From Bacteroidales bacterium (GTDB taxonomy: Bacteria; Bacteroidota; Bacteroidia; Bacteroidales; GCA-2748055), in contig JAIPBT010000012.1 in the NCBI GenBank assembly GCA_021738565.1, positions 1 through 64,000 of the forward strand: a stretch of DNA of 64,000 nucleotides. Direction: 5' to 3'. Made by a program: the position numbers and the translations under genes. Below are positions 7,330 through 15,332 of the stretch, in pieces (the stretch's first letter is position 1; each line of letters opens with the position of its first letter). The notes beneath the pieces were generated by a model, which did not search any database, was not told the origin of the DNA, and saw only the letters and a program-made list of their open reading frames with translations.

Positions 7330-9660
7330 ATGATTACAAGAATCACTCCGACAGTTATTCTTCTTGTCATAGTTCTGAATGTCTATTGCCAGGAAGAGGG
7401 AGAATACTTTGCCCCTGTTCAGTGGGGTACGCAGCCAAGGAATATTAACTGGGCTGAAAATCCGCATAACGACTCCTATGTAGTTGTTCCATGTTTCGAT
7501 TCATTATACATCGACATTGACACAATTTCATTTGAAAAATTAAGATCGTTTTGGGATTCTGCCGGAAATCAGAATTTCATCAAAGGATATATTGAATCGA
7601 GTGAGGCGCCTGATTACTTTGATCTGGATGATACCGGTACAGGGACATTTGGTGCATCCTGGAAAGGTTTCTATACCCCATCGGCTTTCTATGTAATATT
7701 TAAATTTAAAGACACAGAAAAACGATCTAGACGCCGCTGGTTCGAAGTAGCGCTTCAAACCAAAGAACACACCAGGTACGAGGCAGGTTGGCAGGCTGCC
7801 AGCAAAATGGATACAGCAGGCGTTGGTTACAGGATCATGAATGACCAGTATGGCAGGTTCCGGGAACTGGGCGGCATGAAGCTCTTATTTCATGAATCAG
7901 ATACAATTACAATTGTCCAAAATACATCTTCTGCAGGACAGACCGGAATATGGACCTCCGGGATTGGTGATACCAATGTAGGTAAAGTAACCAGTTTCCA
8001 GGAAAACGATTACACGCTATGGTACCTGCTCGAACTGGAATTTGCCGATCTGAAGTTTTATAAAGACGAATGGGGTCTCCACGTGGATTCCAATTTTGTT
8101 TCAATGGATCCTGACATACAATACATAATTTCCTTCGAACCGGCAGCTTTTGCTGAAATTGGTACTAAGAATTACAGAGCCTGGTGGAACGGTGTGAATG
8201 ATGCATACAAAATGATCTACTACAGCGGGAAGGTTGAATTTGGACCGAAACCGGGAAGTCCACCCAGGCCGCCCCATGTATCCAATTCTGAAATTAGCTA
8301 TTGCCGGGGTGAAGATGCCCGACCTGTTGAGGCCAAAGGTACAGACCTGAAATGGTATGATGCTGAAAATAATCTGATTGATACGGGTAGCTTTACCCCG
8401 CCAACTGACAGAACCGGTAATACCAATTATTACGTTACCCAGTCTAATGAATATGGAGAATCCGAACCGTCTGAAGTGACAGTTGATGTTTACTGGTACC
8501 GGATCATCCTGGAAGAACAGGTGCATATTTGTGATGAAGATGTTACTATAACTGCATCCACAAATTACAGGGGAATTTCGGATGAAACTTATGAATGGTA
8601 CGGGGATTTTGGGGATTTTACAGGACAGACAGTTACTTTTAATACCGACACAAGCGGAACAGAACATTTGAACGCCATAACTGCCTCAGGGTGTATGACT
8701 GGTGATAGTATATACATTACTCCTGATCCCATGGAAGTTGGATTGAAGATAGCGGTTGTGTCCACATCTGCTGAAAATGGGAACAATACCATTTTCTGGT
8801 ATGATGCGCTGGACCTTGGTGTCGATTCATTGTTGATCATGACCCGGGAAGCGCTGACAGAAGATCCATTTGAAAGGCTTGCTGAATTTGATTACATGAA
8901 AACGAATGGAAGTTATACAGATACAAGGGAGAAAGAGATCCAGGACAATTCGGAATACCTTATTCATCTGGTTGACAAATGTGGAAATTTAACAGAGCCC
9001 TGGTATACACTGTTTCCGCATCAGCCAGTAAGACTCGCAGGATCAGGGTTAAGCACAAGCTTTTTCCTGCAATGGTCGGCATACAAAGGAAGAAATGTCA
9101 AGGAATACCAGCTTTTAAAAGGTCCGGAACCGGATGAAATATCGATCATCCATGCAACGACAGATCAGAATTACAATGACAGTGATCCACTAACAGATAC
9201 AACCTATTACAGGATAAAAACCACGTTTTATGGGGAGTACCCGGGAGGCGATGAGATGAATTTTGCCTATTCGAATTTATTAAAGGCATTTCCATCGGGT
9301 GGTTCAGGATCCGATACAGTGACAGTTTACGATACAGTGTATGTCGCAGTTACCGACACATTGATCATCGATGCAAGTTTCATCGGCGTGAATGAGATTG
9401 AAAATAACCCCCATATCATCAAAGTCTATCCAAATCCGGCCAAAGATATCCTTTATATTAAGTCCGATGAAGAGACAGCCGGTGCTGGATTAACATTCAG
9501 AATAATCAATGAACTGGGTGTGGTGGTTGAAGAAAATAAGTTAACAGATACTTTGTGGGCATATAACCTTAAAAGCTGGACAGGAGGTGGATTATACTTC
9601 CTTTACGTGATCGATAATGATGGAGTAATAAGGGATATAAAGAAAATTATATTGAAATAG
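7330..9660 (+). CDS. T9SS-sorted cell-surface protein with CBM9-like and Ig-like regions
   Basis: A 776-aa protein with an N-terminal signal peptide ending near 'NVYCQ'. Residues about 60-300 resemble the CBM9/DOMON-like beta-sandwich found in surface glycan-binding proteins ('FYVIFKFKDTEKRSRRRWFEVAL'-type core). About 310-395 is an Ig-like module ('SYCRGEDARPVEAKGTDLKW'), followed by a second Ig-like and a fibronectin-like stretch. The final 75 residues start 'IKVYPNPAKDILYI' and end 'GGLYFLYV...IKKIILK', the classic type-A sorting domain that directs export by the type IX system and surface attachment. No catalytic domain was recognised, so it is probably a glycan-binding or adhesin protein. 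Assignment of the N-terminal module to CBM9 is tentative. Confidence 0.75.
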   Translation: MITRITPTVILLVIVLNVYCQEEGEYFAPVQWGTQPRNINWAENPHNDSYVVVPCFDSLYIDIDTISFEKLRSFWDSAGNQNFIKGYIESSEAPDYFDLDDTGTGTFGASWKGFYTPSAFYVIFKFKDTEKRSRRRWFEVALQTKEHTRYEAGWQAASKMDTAGVGYRIMNDQYGRFRELGGMKLLFHESDTITIVQNTSSAGQTGIWTSGIGDTNVGKVTSFQENDYTLWYLLELEFADLKFYKDEWGLHVDSNFVSMDPDIQYIISFEPAAFAEIGTKNYRAWWNGVNDAYKMIYYSGKVEFGPKPGSPPRPPHVSNSEISYCRGEDARPVEAKGTDLKWYDAENNLIDTGSFTPPTDRTGNTNYYVTQSNEYGESEPSEVTVDVYWYRIILEEQVHICDEDVTITASTNYRGISDETYEWYGDFGDFTGQTVTFNTDTSGTEHLNAITASGCMTGDSIYITPDPMEVGLKIAVVSTSAENGNNTIFWYDALDLGVDSLLIMTREALTEDPFERLAEFDYMKTNGSYTDTREKEIQDNSEYLIHLVDKCGNLTEPWYTLFPHQPVRLAGSGLSTSFFLQWSAYKGRNVKEYQLLKGPEPDEISIIHATTDQNYNDSDPLTDTTYYRIKTTFYGEYPGGDEMNFAYSNLLKAFPSGGSGSDTVTVYDTVYVAVTDTLIIDASFIGVNEIENNPHIIKVYPNPAKDILYIKSDEETAGAGLTFRIINELGVVVEENKLTDTLWAYNLKSWTGGGLYFLYVIDNDGVIRDIKKIILK

Positions 9661-9735
9661 GGCTTGCTGAAAACTTTATTGACAGGCACTAACGAAATAT
9701 TGTTCAGAATCTAAAATATGCCAAATCCAAACGCT

Positions 9736-11244
9736 ATGAAAAATACAGTATTCTCAATTTTTTTATGCTTTTTTCTTGCTTCAGCAGGTTTTGCGCAGAA
9801 TAAGAGAATACCTGTTCTGGAGACCATGCCATTGCAGATACAATTTGATCATCACCTCCAGGAGTGGGACGGGTTCGGATTCAATTATGTTGAAACGGCC
9901 CAAACCACGGATTACAATGAATGGCCGCAGGATTACGGTGGCTTCAGCCTGCTCAGCGATAAAGAGAAAGATGAGATCATCAACCATGTTTTCGGTGAGG
10001 ATGGACTAAAAGTGGGACTGGTTAAGATGTTTCTCGATCCCTGGCACCAGCCTGATCCCGGCGGACCTTTTGATCACGAAAAAACGACCTCAAACATGCG
10101 TGAGTTTGTGAAGGCAGGTTATGAAGTAACCAAAAACCGTGGCGCTGGACTACAGATAATCACAACCCTTTACGGGCCGCCTGCCTGGGCCACAAAACAG
10201 AAATTCCTGAGGGGCCGTGACCTGGATCAGGAGATGAAGGACGGGCTGGCGCGTTATATGGTCGACTGGGCCAGGTTTTTGCAGCAGGAAGAAGGACTTC
10301 CCCTGAAATATATCTCATTGCACAACGAGGGGGAGGACTGGCACCGGTGGCCCAGGGACGGGATGTCCCCTTTCATCGGCGAAGGACACGATTACAACAT
10401 GTGGTGGCCATCAGAGCAGACCGTGAATTTTATTAAGATGATGCCCGGATTTATCAAAGATGCAGGGCTGGAGGATGTACACATAACCAATGGGGAATGC
10501 TCCAACTGGTTCCGGTTCAGTCATTGGGGGGATGCCGTGGCAATCTCCGGGGATCCTGAAGCCGTCCGAAATCTTGGACTGGTCACCTCCCATGGTTTTT
10601 ACAACGGAACTTACAACTACTGGTACGGAGATCACAATCCATTGGGAATAGATCTCATAAAAGCAAAAAGACCGGAAATTCATGCTTGGGTCACCTCTTC
10701 GAGCTGGGCGAAGATGGATGCAGATTTTGTAAGGCAGATATATGGAAGCATCTATTCTGTCGGGGTAAACGGGTTCATTCCCTGGGCAGGTATTCAGCGC
10801 CCACCGCTCTGGGTTGGCGGCGACCCGAATCCCGGGAATGCAATCCAGGTAAGCGAGGAGGGCGACTACGAACTCCGTAACGGCTATTACTTCTATAAAC
10901 AGGTATCCAGGGCCGGTCAGCCCGGGATGAAAGTGGCACGCACCATTACCAGGGACACTGAATTGACCGCTATTGCATTTTCCTCTGACGGAACCGGCAA
11001 TCCTGATGCTTTCGTGGTGTTGAATACACGGACCTCGGGAGATTCAGGGGGAAACTTTTCAAACAGGTCATACAAAGACCTTTCAATTCATGTAAAAGGA
11101 ACAAAAGCAAAAAGATTCATTGCTTATAGGACAGATGGCCGGAATGAATTATACAAATACATCGGGGAATTCCCGGTTGAAAACGGAGTAATAGAATACA
11201 CGGCTCCCCCCGGAAGTGTGACCTCGTTTTTTGCAGCAGAATAA
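9736..11244 (+). CDS. GH30-like secreted protein lacking the usual nucleophile
   Basis: A 502-aa exported protein. The ATG at 9736 is preferred over 9718 because it starts 'MKNTVFSIFLCFF..AGFAQ', a clean signal peptide. The catalytic barrel opens with 'WDGFGFNYVETAQ', like the GH30 'DGFG' start, and 'ISLHNEGEDW' near residue 196 supplies the clan GH-A acid/base Glu. At beta-strand 7, where GH30 has W-x-T-E with the nucleophile Glu, this protein reads 'HAWVTSSSWAK' near 318, with Ser in its place. The C-terminal beta-sandwich typical of GH30 follows (about 390-502, 'NPDAFVVLNTRTSG'). It may be an inactive binding homologue or a member of a diverged subfamily with an altered mechanism. The family link is strong in shape; substrate is unknown. 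Confidence 0.7.
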   Translation: MKNTVFSIFLCFFLASAGFAQNKRIPVLETMPLQIQFDHHLQEWDGFGFNYVETAQTTDYNEWPQDYGGFSLLSDKEKDEIINHVFGEDGLKVGLVKMFLDPWHQPDPGGPFDHEKTTSNMREFVKAGYEVTKNRGAGLQIITTLYGPPAWATKQKFLRGRDLDQEMKDGLARYMVDWARFLQQEEGLPLKYISLHNEGEDWHRWPRDGMSPFIGEGHDYNMWWPSEQTVNFIKMMPGFIKDAGLEDVHITNGECSNWFRFSHWGDAVAISGDPEAVRNLGLVTSHGFYNGTYNYWYGDHNPLGIDLIKAKRPEIHAWVTSSSWAKMDADFVRQIYGSIYSVGVNGFIPWAGIQRPPLWVGGDPNPGNAIQVSEEGDYELRNGYYFYKQVSRAGQPGMKVARTITRDTELTAIAFSSDGTGNPDAFVVLNTRTSGDSGGNFSNRSYKDLSIHVKGTKAKRFIAYRTDGRNELYKYIGEFPVENGVIEYTAPPGSVTSFFAAE

Positions 11245-11390
11245 AATTAACGGAATTTCAGGGGAGAGATCCTGGAAAGGTATGATCAGTTCAGGAAGGA
11301 AATGCTGAATTAGTACATTCTTAACACAAGATCCTCAGGAAAAGTTACCCGGGATTCAGTGGGACAGTGCGACGGTGAGACGGTGAGACA

Positions 11391-11484
11391 GTAAATGATC
11401 AACGGAATCAGCTAAATAGTATCTGATATACCGCATCACCGCATCACCGCATCACCGCAACACAATTAAAGCCAACCAGCAACC
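11391..11484. repeat. 94-bp direct repeat, copy 1
   Basis: This matches 11522-11615 over 94 bases with one difference (T at 11420, C at 11551), and the start-to-start distance is 131 bases. It contains 'CGCATCAC' three times in tandem. Its first half ('AACGGAATCAGCTAAATAGT') is similar to 'AACGGAATCTAAATAGTG' beside the palindromic element at 38.2 kb, so the two repeat families may share a flank. Confidence 0.9.
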
Positions 11485-11521
11485 AGCAACAAAATCAGTT
11501 CGGCGGTTCGACAGTTCGGCG

Positions 11522-11615
11522 GTAAATGATCAACGGAATCAGCTAAATAGCATCTGATATACCGCATCACCGCATCACCGCATCACCGCAACACAATTAA
11601 AGCCAACCAGCAACC
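11522..11615. repeat. 94-bp direct repeat, copy 2
   Basis: Second copy of the repeat at 11391-11484, ending 20 bases before the stop codon of the minus-strand DUF5009 gene. The near-identity of the copies points to recent duplication. Confidence 0.9.
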
Positions 11616-11635
11616 CCTGACGCTACGAAGTCACA

Positions 11636-12760
11636 TTACACCCTCAAAAATATCTTTTTCTTATAAAGGTAATACAGCAACAGCCACTCGATAACGATCA
11701 CCCCGGTGATGGTTACCCAACTACCCCATGAAGTCGACAGCCAGCCCAACAGTGAGTTGGAAGTGTAATGAAAATTAATCAGTGCGGTGGCCATGTATAT
11801 CGTGATGGAATTCATTCCTATCACCATGAAAAAGAAGAGGATCGGTTTCATGAGGCGTCCCGACCATTTGGCGACATCGATCACCAGGTAGAACATCCCG
11901 AGCAATGCAAAACTGATCCCTGCCGTCAGCATGTTGAATGTTGCGGTCCATGCATTCTTAACGATCGGGTAATAGGGTGACAGCAATACAGCCACAACGA
12001 TCAGAACGGCACCGGTGATCAACAGCCTGTAAACCTTTTTAAGATTCGCGGGCTTGCCGTCCCTGAGGATCATTCCGGCAATACCACCCGCCATGGTAAC
12101 AGTAATGGCCGACACGATACACAGCAGCCCTTCCGGGTCATAAATATCAAAGTAGAGCACCCCGGGCAGGAACTTACCATCCAGCCAGACGTTGATTCCG
12201 CTGACCGGATCCAGCACGCCTGCACCATAACCCGGCACGGGCACAAAAAGCTGCAGCACGGAAATGAGGACAAGTATGCCGAACAACCAGGCCAGCCTGA
12301 TGGACATCCGGGTGGTATACAAAAAGATCAGTGCAGCAAACATATAGGCTAAACCGATCTGTCCGAGCACACTTGCCACACGGATCTCATCCGGGGAACC
12401 CCGCAATGCACCGTTATAGATCATACCCAGGATCACCAGTGTGAGGCCCCGCCTGACGATCTTCCAGGCAAGAGAGCTTTTGGATGCACCTTTGTCCCTT
12501 TTGGATATGATTGCATAGGGAATGGCCACCCCGGAGATGAACATGAATAGCGGAAAGATCAGGTCGTAAAAATGAAATCCCTCCCATTTTACATGGTGCA
12601 ATTGTTCTGCTACCGGCTCCAGCCACGACCATCCCTTCAATTCAGAAAGGGCGATAATCAGGCTCCCGCCTCCAATGATCCAGAACATATCAAAACCCCG
12701 CAGTACATCCAGCGAGGCAAGTCTCTCTTTTGGCTTAGTTGTAAGATTTTGCTTGCTCAT
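11636..12760 (-). CDS. DUF5009 / HGSNAT-like membrane acyltransferase
   Basis: A 374-aa polytopic inner-membrane protein. It opens with 'RLASLDVLRGFDMFWIIGGG', the hallmark of the DUF5009/heparan-alpha-glucosaminide N-acetyltransferase-like group (YeiB/NagX relatives), and continues with about ten hydrophobic segments such as 'FYDLIFPLFMFISGVAIPYAI' and 'VLIVVAVLLSPYYPI'. Members are thought to move acyl groups across the membrane onto amino sugars, and many sit in Bacteroidota carbohydrate loci. The C-terminal segment 'EWLLLYYLYKKKIFLRV' ends in the cytoplasm by charge. The start is an ATG (12758-12760), with an AT-rich upstream region. The substrate is unknown. Confidence 0.85.
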   Translation of the reverse strand: MSKQNLTTKPKERLASLDVLRGFDMFWIIGGGSLIIALSELKGWSWLEPVAEQLHHVKWEGFHFYDLIFPLFMFISGVAIPYAIISKRDKGASKSSLAWKIVRRGLTLVILGMIYNGALRGSPDEIRVASVLGQIGLAYMFAALIFLYTTRMSIRLAWLFGILVLISVLQLFVPVPGYGAGVLDPVSGINVWLDGKFLPGVLYFDIYDPEGLLCIVSAITVTMAGGIAGMILRDGKPANLKKVYRLLITGAVLIVVAVLLSPYYPIVKNAWTATFNMLTAGISFALLGMFYLVIDVAKWSGRLMKPILFFFMVIGMNSITIYMATALINFHYTSNSLLGWLSTSWGSWVTITGVIVIEWLLLYYLYKKKIFLRV

Positions 12761-12838
12761 AGAAATAGTTTTGGTGTGGTTATTATTTGGTCCAATTTAC
12801 AAATTGTAATAAATATATCATTATCCATATAAACAATT

Positions 12839-12949
12839 TTAAATTTCACTCCTCACTGTTTCGCCTCGTGTACTGCAGAATTTAAGCATAAATGTACCCA
12901 ATGCTCCTGCTGCAGTATTCCGAATAAAAGAGCGTCGGTTGACAGACAT
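12839..12949 (-). pseudogene. remnant of a Tat-signal protein, probably Gfo/Idh/MocA type
   Basis: A 36-codon ORF too short for the track. It starts at ATG 12949 and reads 'MSVNRRSFIRNTAAGALGTF', a textbook twin-arginine leader (RRSFIR, then an Ala/Gly-rich hydrophobic core), then runs out of homology and stops at TAA after 'TRGETVRSEI'. In Bacteroidota such leaders belong to Gfo/Idh/MocA oxidoreductases, sugar isomerases or sulfatases; the GH109-type gene at 63.2 kb has the closely similar leader 'MKRRTFIKTGTAGAV'. I interpret this as the surviving 5' end of a deleted gene. It lies in the spacer between two divergent genes, where a full gene would be expected to fit. Confidence 0.55.
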
Positions 12950-13062
12950 GATCAATTTGGTTTTAAAAAAAATTCAATTACATAATGAGGTACTTCTTTA
13001 CCTACATTAATACAAATTTGTTTAGATTAGCAACAAATTCTTCTTTAAACAAATTGACAACC

Positions 13063-14349
13063 ATGAGACCATTCCATATTGTTTTCACTACAATCCTGGC
13101 GACCCTGCTATCCTGTTCGAACAGTCAAAACAGCTCCCCGGTTCCGGTTACCATCAAAAAAGAAAAAGGATCCCACAAACTCTATCGCGGAGGGGATCCC
13201 TATTTCATAAAAGGTGCCGTTGGATGGAGTTTTTTTGATGAACTTGAAATGGCCGGCGCCAATTCCCTGCGGTCCTCTGCCAGGATACTCGACGAAGCGC
13301 ACAGCCGGGGACTTACCATGCTGGTTAATATCCGTATGAAAGCAGAACGCGACGGATTTGATTACAATGATGAAGAAGCGGTACGCGATCAGTTTGAAAT
13401 GGCAAGACAGACCGTTGAAAAATACAAGGACCACCCTGCATTGCTAATGTGGGCGATCGGTAACGAACTGGATCACATTCCGGGGGACAAGGATTATAAC
13501 CTCAGGGTCTGGGATGCAATCAACGATGTGGCAAAGATGATCCATGAAGTTGATGGAAACCATCCCGCACTGACCGTGGTAGGATATGGGAACCTTGAAA
13601 AAATAAAAGAGATAAAAGAGAGGTGTCCCGACCTTGATCTGTTGGGGGTCAATGCTTACGCAAACATCGTAAATGTACCGGAGTGGCTGAGCAAATACGG
13701 CTGGGAAAAACCCTTTGTGGTAACTGAATGGGGACCGTCCGGCTGGTGGGAAGTTCCACGCACAAAATGGAACGTGGTCATCGAAGAGACCAGTTCAGAA
13801 AAAGCACGGGTATACCGGGAACGGTATGAAAAGGTAATCCTCGGGGATCCGCGCTGCATCGGCTCCTATGTTTTCCTGTGGACCACCAACAGGCAGGAAA
13901 GGACCCATACGTGGTTCAACATGTTCCACGACAGTCTGAAAACGCAAACCGTGGAAGTGATGCAGTATATGTGGACAGGTAAATGGCCGGAGAACCGTGC
14001 ACCGAGAATTGAAGGCATCACCATCAATGGAAAATCAGCACTGGATAATATCCGGCTCAAGCCCGGAAGCACAAACAATGCAAGGGTAACAACAAATGAC
14101 CCGGAAAATGACCGGCTGAAGATATCGTGGGAACTTCTTCCGGAACCTGTAAAATTCGGTGCTTATGCCGGACAGGGAGAGAAGAAACCGATCCCTGTCG
14201 AAAATTTTATTACCGGACTGGAGGATTTTGAAATAGACTTCAGGGTTCCAGAACAGGAAGATCTCAGTTACAGGTTGTTCGTTTATGTGCGGGATGGTCA
14301 TGGGAACATCGGTGTGGCCAATATTCCGTTCTTTGCCGGAAGTGACTGA
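13063..14349 (+). CDS. clan GH-A glycosidase lipoprotein (GH2-type TIM barrel)
   Basis: The track start (12985) is upstream of the real signal; the ATG at 13063 gives 'MRPFHIVFTTILATLLSCSNS', a lipoprotein leader (428 aa). After a short strand domain comes a TIM barrel with 'AIGNELDH' near residue 133 (acid/base Glu) and 'VVTEWGPSGWW' near 219 (nucleophile Glu), the spacing and context of clan GH-A and similar to the barrels annotated as 'GH2 TIM barrel' or GH72-like. The last 110 residues form a beta-sandwich ('NRAPRIEGITINGK'). Both catalytic Glu are present, so it should be active. The substrate is not evident. It is probably anchored in the periplasm or outer membrane. Confidence 0.75.
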   Translation: MRPFHIVFTTILATLLSCSNSQNSSPVPVTIKKEKGSHKLYRGGDPYFIKGAVGWSFFDELEMAGANSLRSSARILDEAHSRGLTMLVNIRMKAERDGFDYNDEEAVRDQFEMARQTVEKYKDHPALLMWAIGNELDHIPGDKDYNLRVWDAINDVAKMIHEVDGNHPALTVVGYGNLEKIKEIKERCPDLDLLGVNAYANIVNVPEWLSKYGWEKPFVVTEWGPSGWWEVPRTKWNVVIEETSSEKARVYRERYEKVILGDPRCIGSYVFLWTTNRQERTHTWFNMFHDSLKTQTVEVMQYMWTGKWPENRAPRIEGITINGKSALDNIRLKPGSTNNARVTTNDPENDRLKISWELLPEPVKFGAYAGQGEKKPIPVENFITGLEDFEIDFRVPEQEDLSYRLFVYVRDGHGNIGVANIPFFAGSD

Positions 14350-14426
14350 AGGCAACCTTGAATATCTAAGCAGGTCAGTTGATTATAACAAATAGATAAA
14401 TTATTAAACACAAAAAACTTACCATC

Positions 14427-15158
14427 ATGAAAAAAAATATCAAACTCATTATAGGATTGTTCATTTTCACACTCACATTATCAGGTTGTTATGATTTTTT
14501 TTACATAGAAGGAAACGGTGACATCGTGACCCAAACACTTGACCTGAAGCCCATTACCGGGTTAGAAATACAGGGATTGGAAGGTGTAGACATTTCATGG
14601 GGAGAAGAACAGGAAGTGGTGGTCACCGGTGACGCAAACATCATTGAAATGATATCCATGGAAGTAAATGACAGCACCTGGTTCCTGCACCTGAAGAGGG
14701 GGAATTACAGGAATTACGACCTGAAATATTATATAACGCTTCCCAGGATCAACATGATCGCAAATGAGGGATTGTCGAGGATAACTGTAAATGATTTCGT
14801 GAACACGGGAGACCTGGAGATCTATCTTGAAGGTGCCGGCTCGGTGGAACTTAACAGGATGGAGAATACTGAGAACCTCTTCATTGATATTAACGGACTG
14901 GGGCAGATAAAGGGATTCGGCGAATTCCCATCCCTTGAATACCTGGATATCATCATTACAGGCTCAGGCAGGTACCTCGGTTATCCCATACAGTCGATTG
15001 ACTGCCATGTTGATATCGAAGGGACCGGAAAATGCGAGGTCTATGCAGAAGAAACCCTGAATGTAAACATCGAAGGTGCCGGATTGGTAAATTATAAGGG
15101 CTTCCCAAAGGTATACCAACACATCAACGGCCTCGGCTCAGTAGCCAATATGAATTAG
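14427..15158 (+). CDS. GIN-domain (DUF2807) lipoprotein
   Basis: 243 aa with lipobox 'LTLSGCYDF'. The mature part opens 'GNGDIVTQTLDLKPITGLEI', the characteristic start of the head-GIN/DUF2807 putative auto-transporter adhesin domain. It continues as a short beta-helix of alternating 'GAGSVEL', 'GLGQIKG', 'GSGRYLG', 'GTGKCEV', 'GAGLVNY', 'GLGSVAN' turns, six visible rungs about 20-25 residues apart. The function of these proteins is unknown; they are envelope proteins common in Bacteroidota. It stands alone, 78 bases after the clan GH-A gene. Confidence 0.85.
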   Translation: MKKNIKLIIGLFIFTLTLSGCYDFFYIEGNGDIVTQTLDLKPITGLEIQGLEGVDISWGEEQEVVVTGDANIIEMISMEVNDSTWFLHLKRGNYRNYDLKYYITLPRINMIANEGLSRITVNDFVNTGDLEIYLEGAGSVELNRMENTENLFIDINGLGQIKGFGEFPSLEYLDIIITGSGRYLGYPIQSIDCHVDIEGTGKCEVYAEETLNVNIEGAGLVNYKGFPKVYQHINGLGSVANMN

Positions 15159-15332
15159 GACCCTCTATCCCGGAGGGACGCCAATCCTTATTACACAACA
15201 TCCTAAAGGGAATAAATTATTTACCGCCGGGGTTTTTATATGGAGTAAATTTCAGGAAGGATTTCCACTTCCCCACTGGTATATTTCCTCCATATTTCAT
15301 ATCTTGATGGATTATCATCATTACAACCTGAT

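Larger units (their letters stand above)
11245..11635. other. repeat-rich spacer between converging genes
   Basis: This 391-base spacer lies between the convergent GH30-like and DUF5009 genes and has no credible ORF. It holds 'CGGTGAGAC' twice in tandem (11373-11390), two 94-base direct repeats (listed separately), and a G/C-rich 'GTTCGGCGG' motif given three times in variant form before the second copy. I see no clear intrinsic terminator. Confidence 0.7.

Noticed and set aside
15161-15177. CCCTC..GAGGG hairpin after the GIN-domain gene, considered as a terminator
   Set aside because: Only a 5-bp stem with no T-run following; could be chance.
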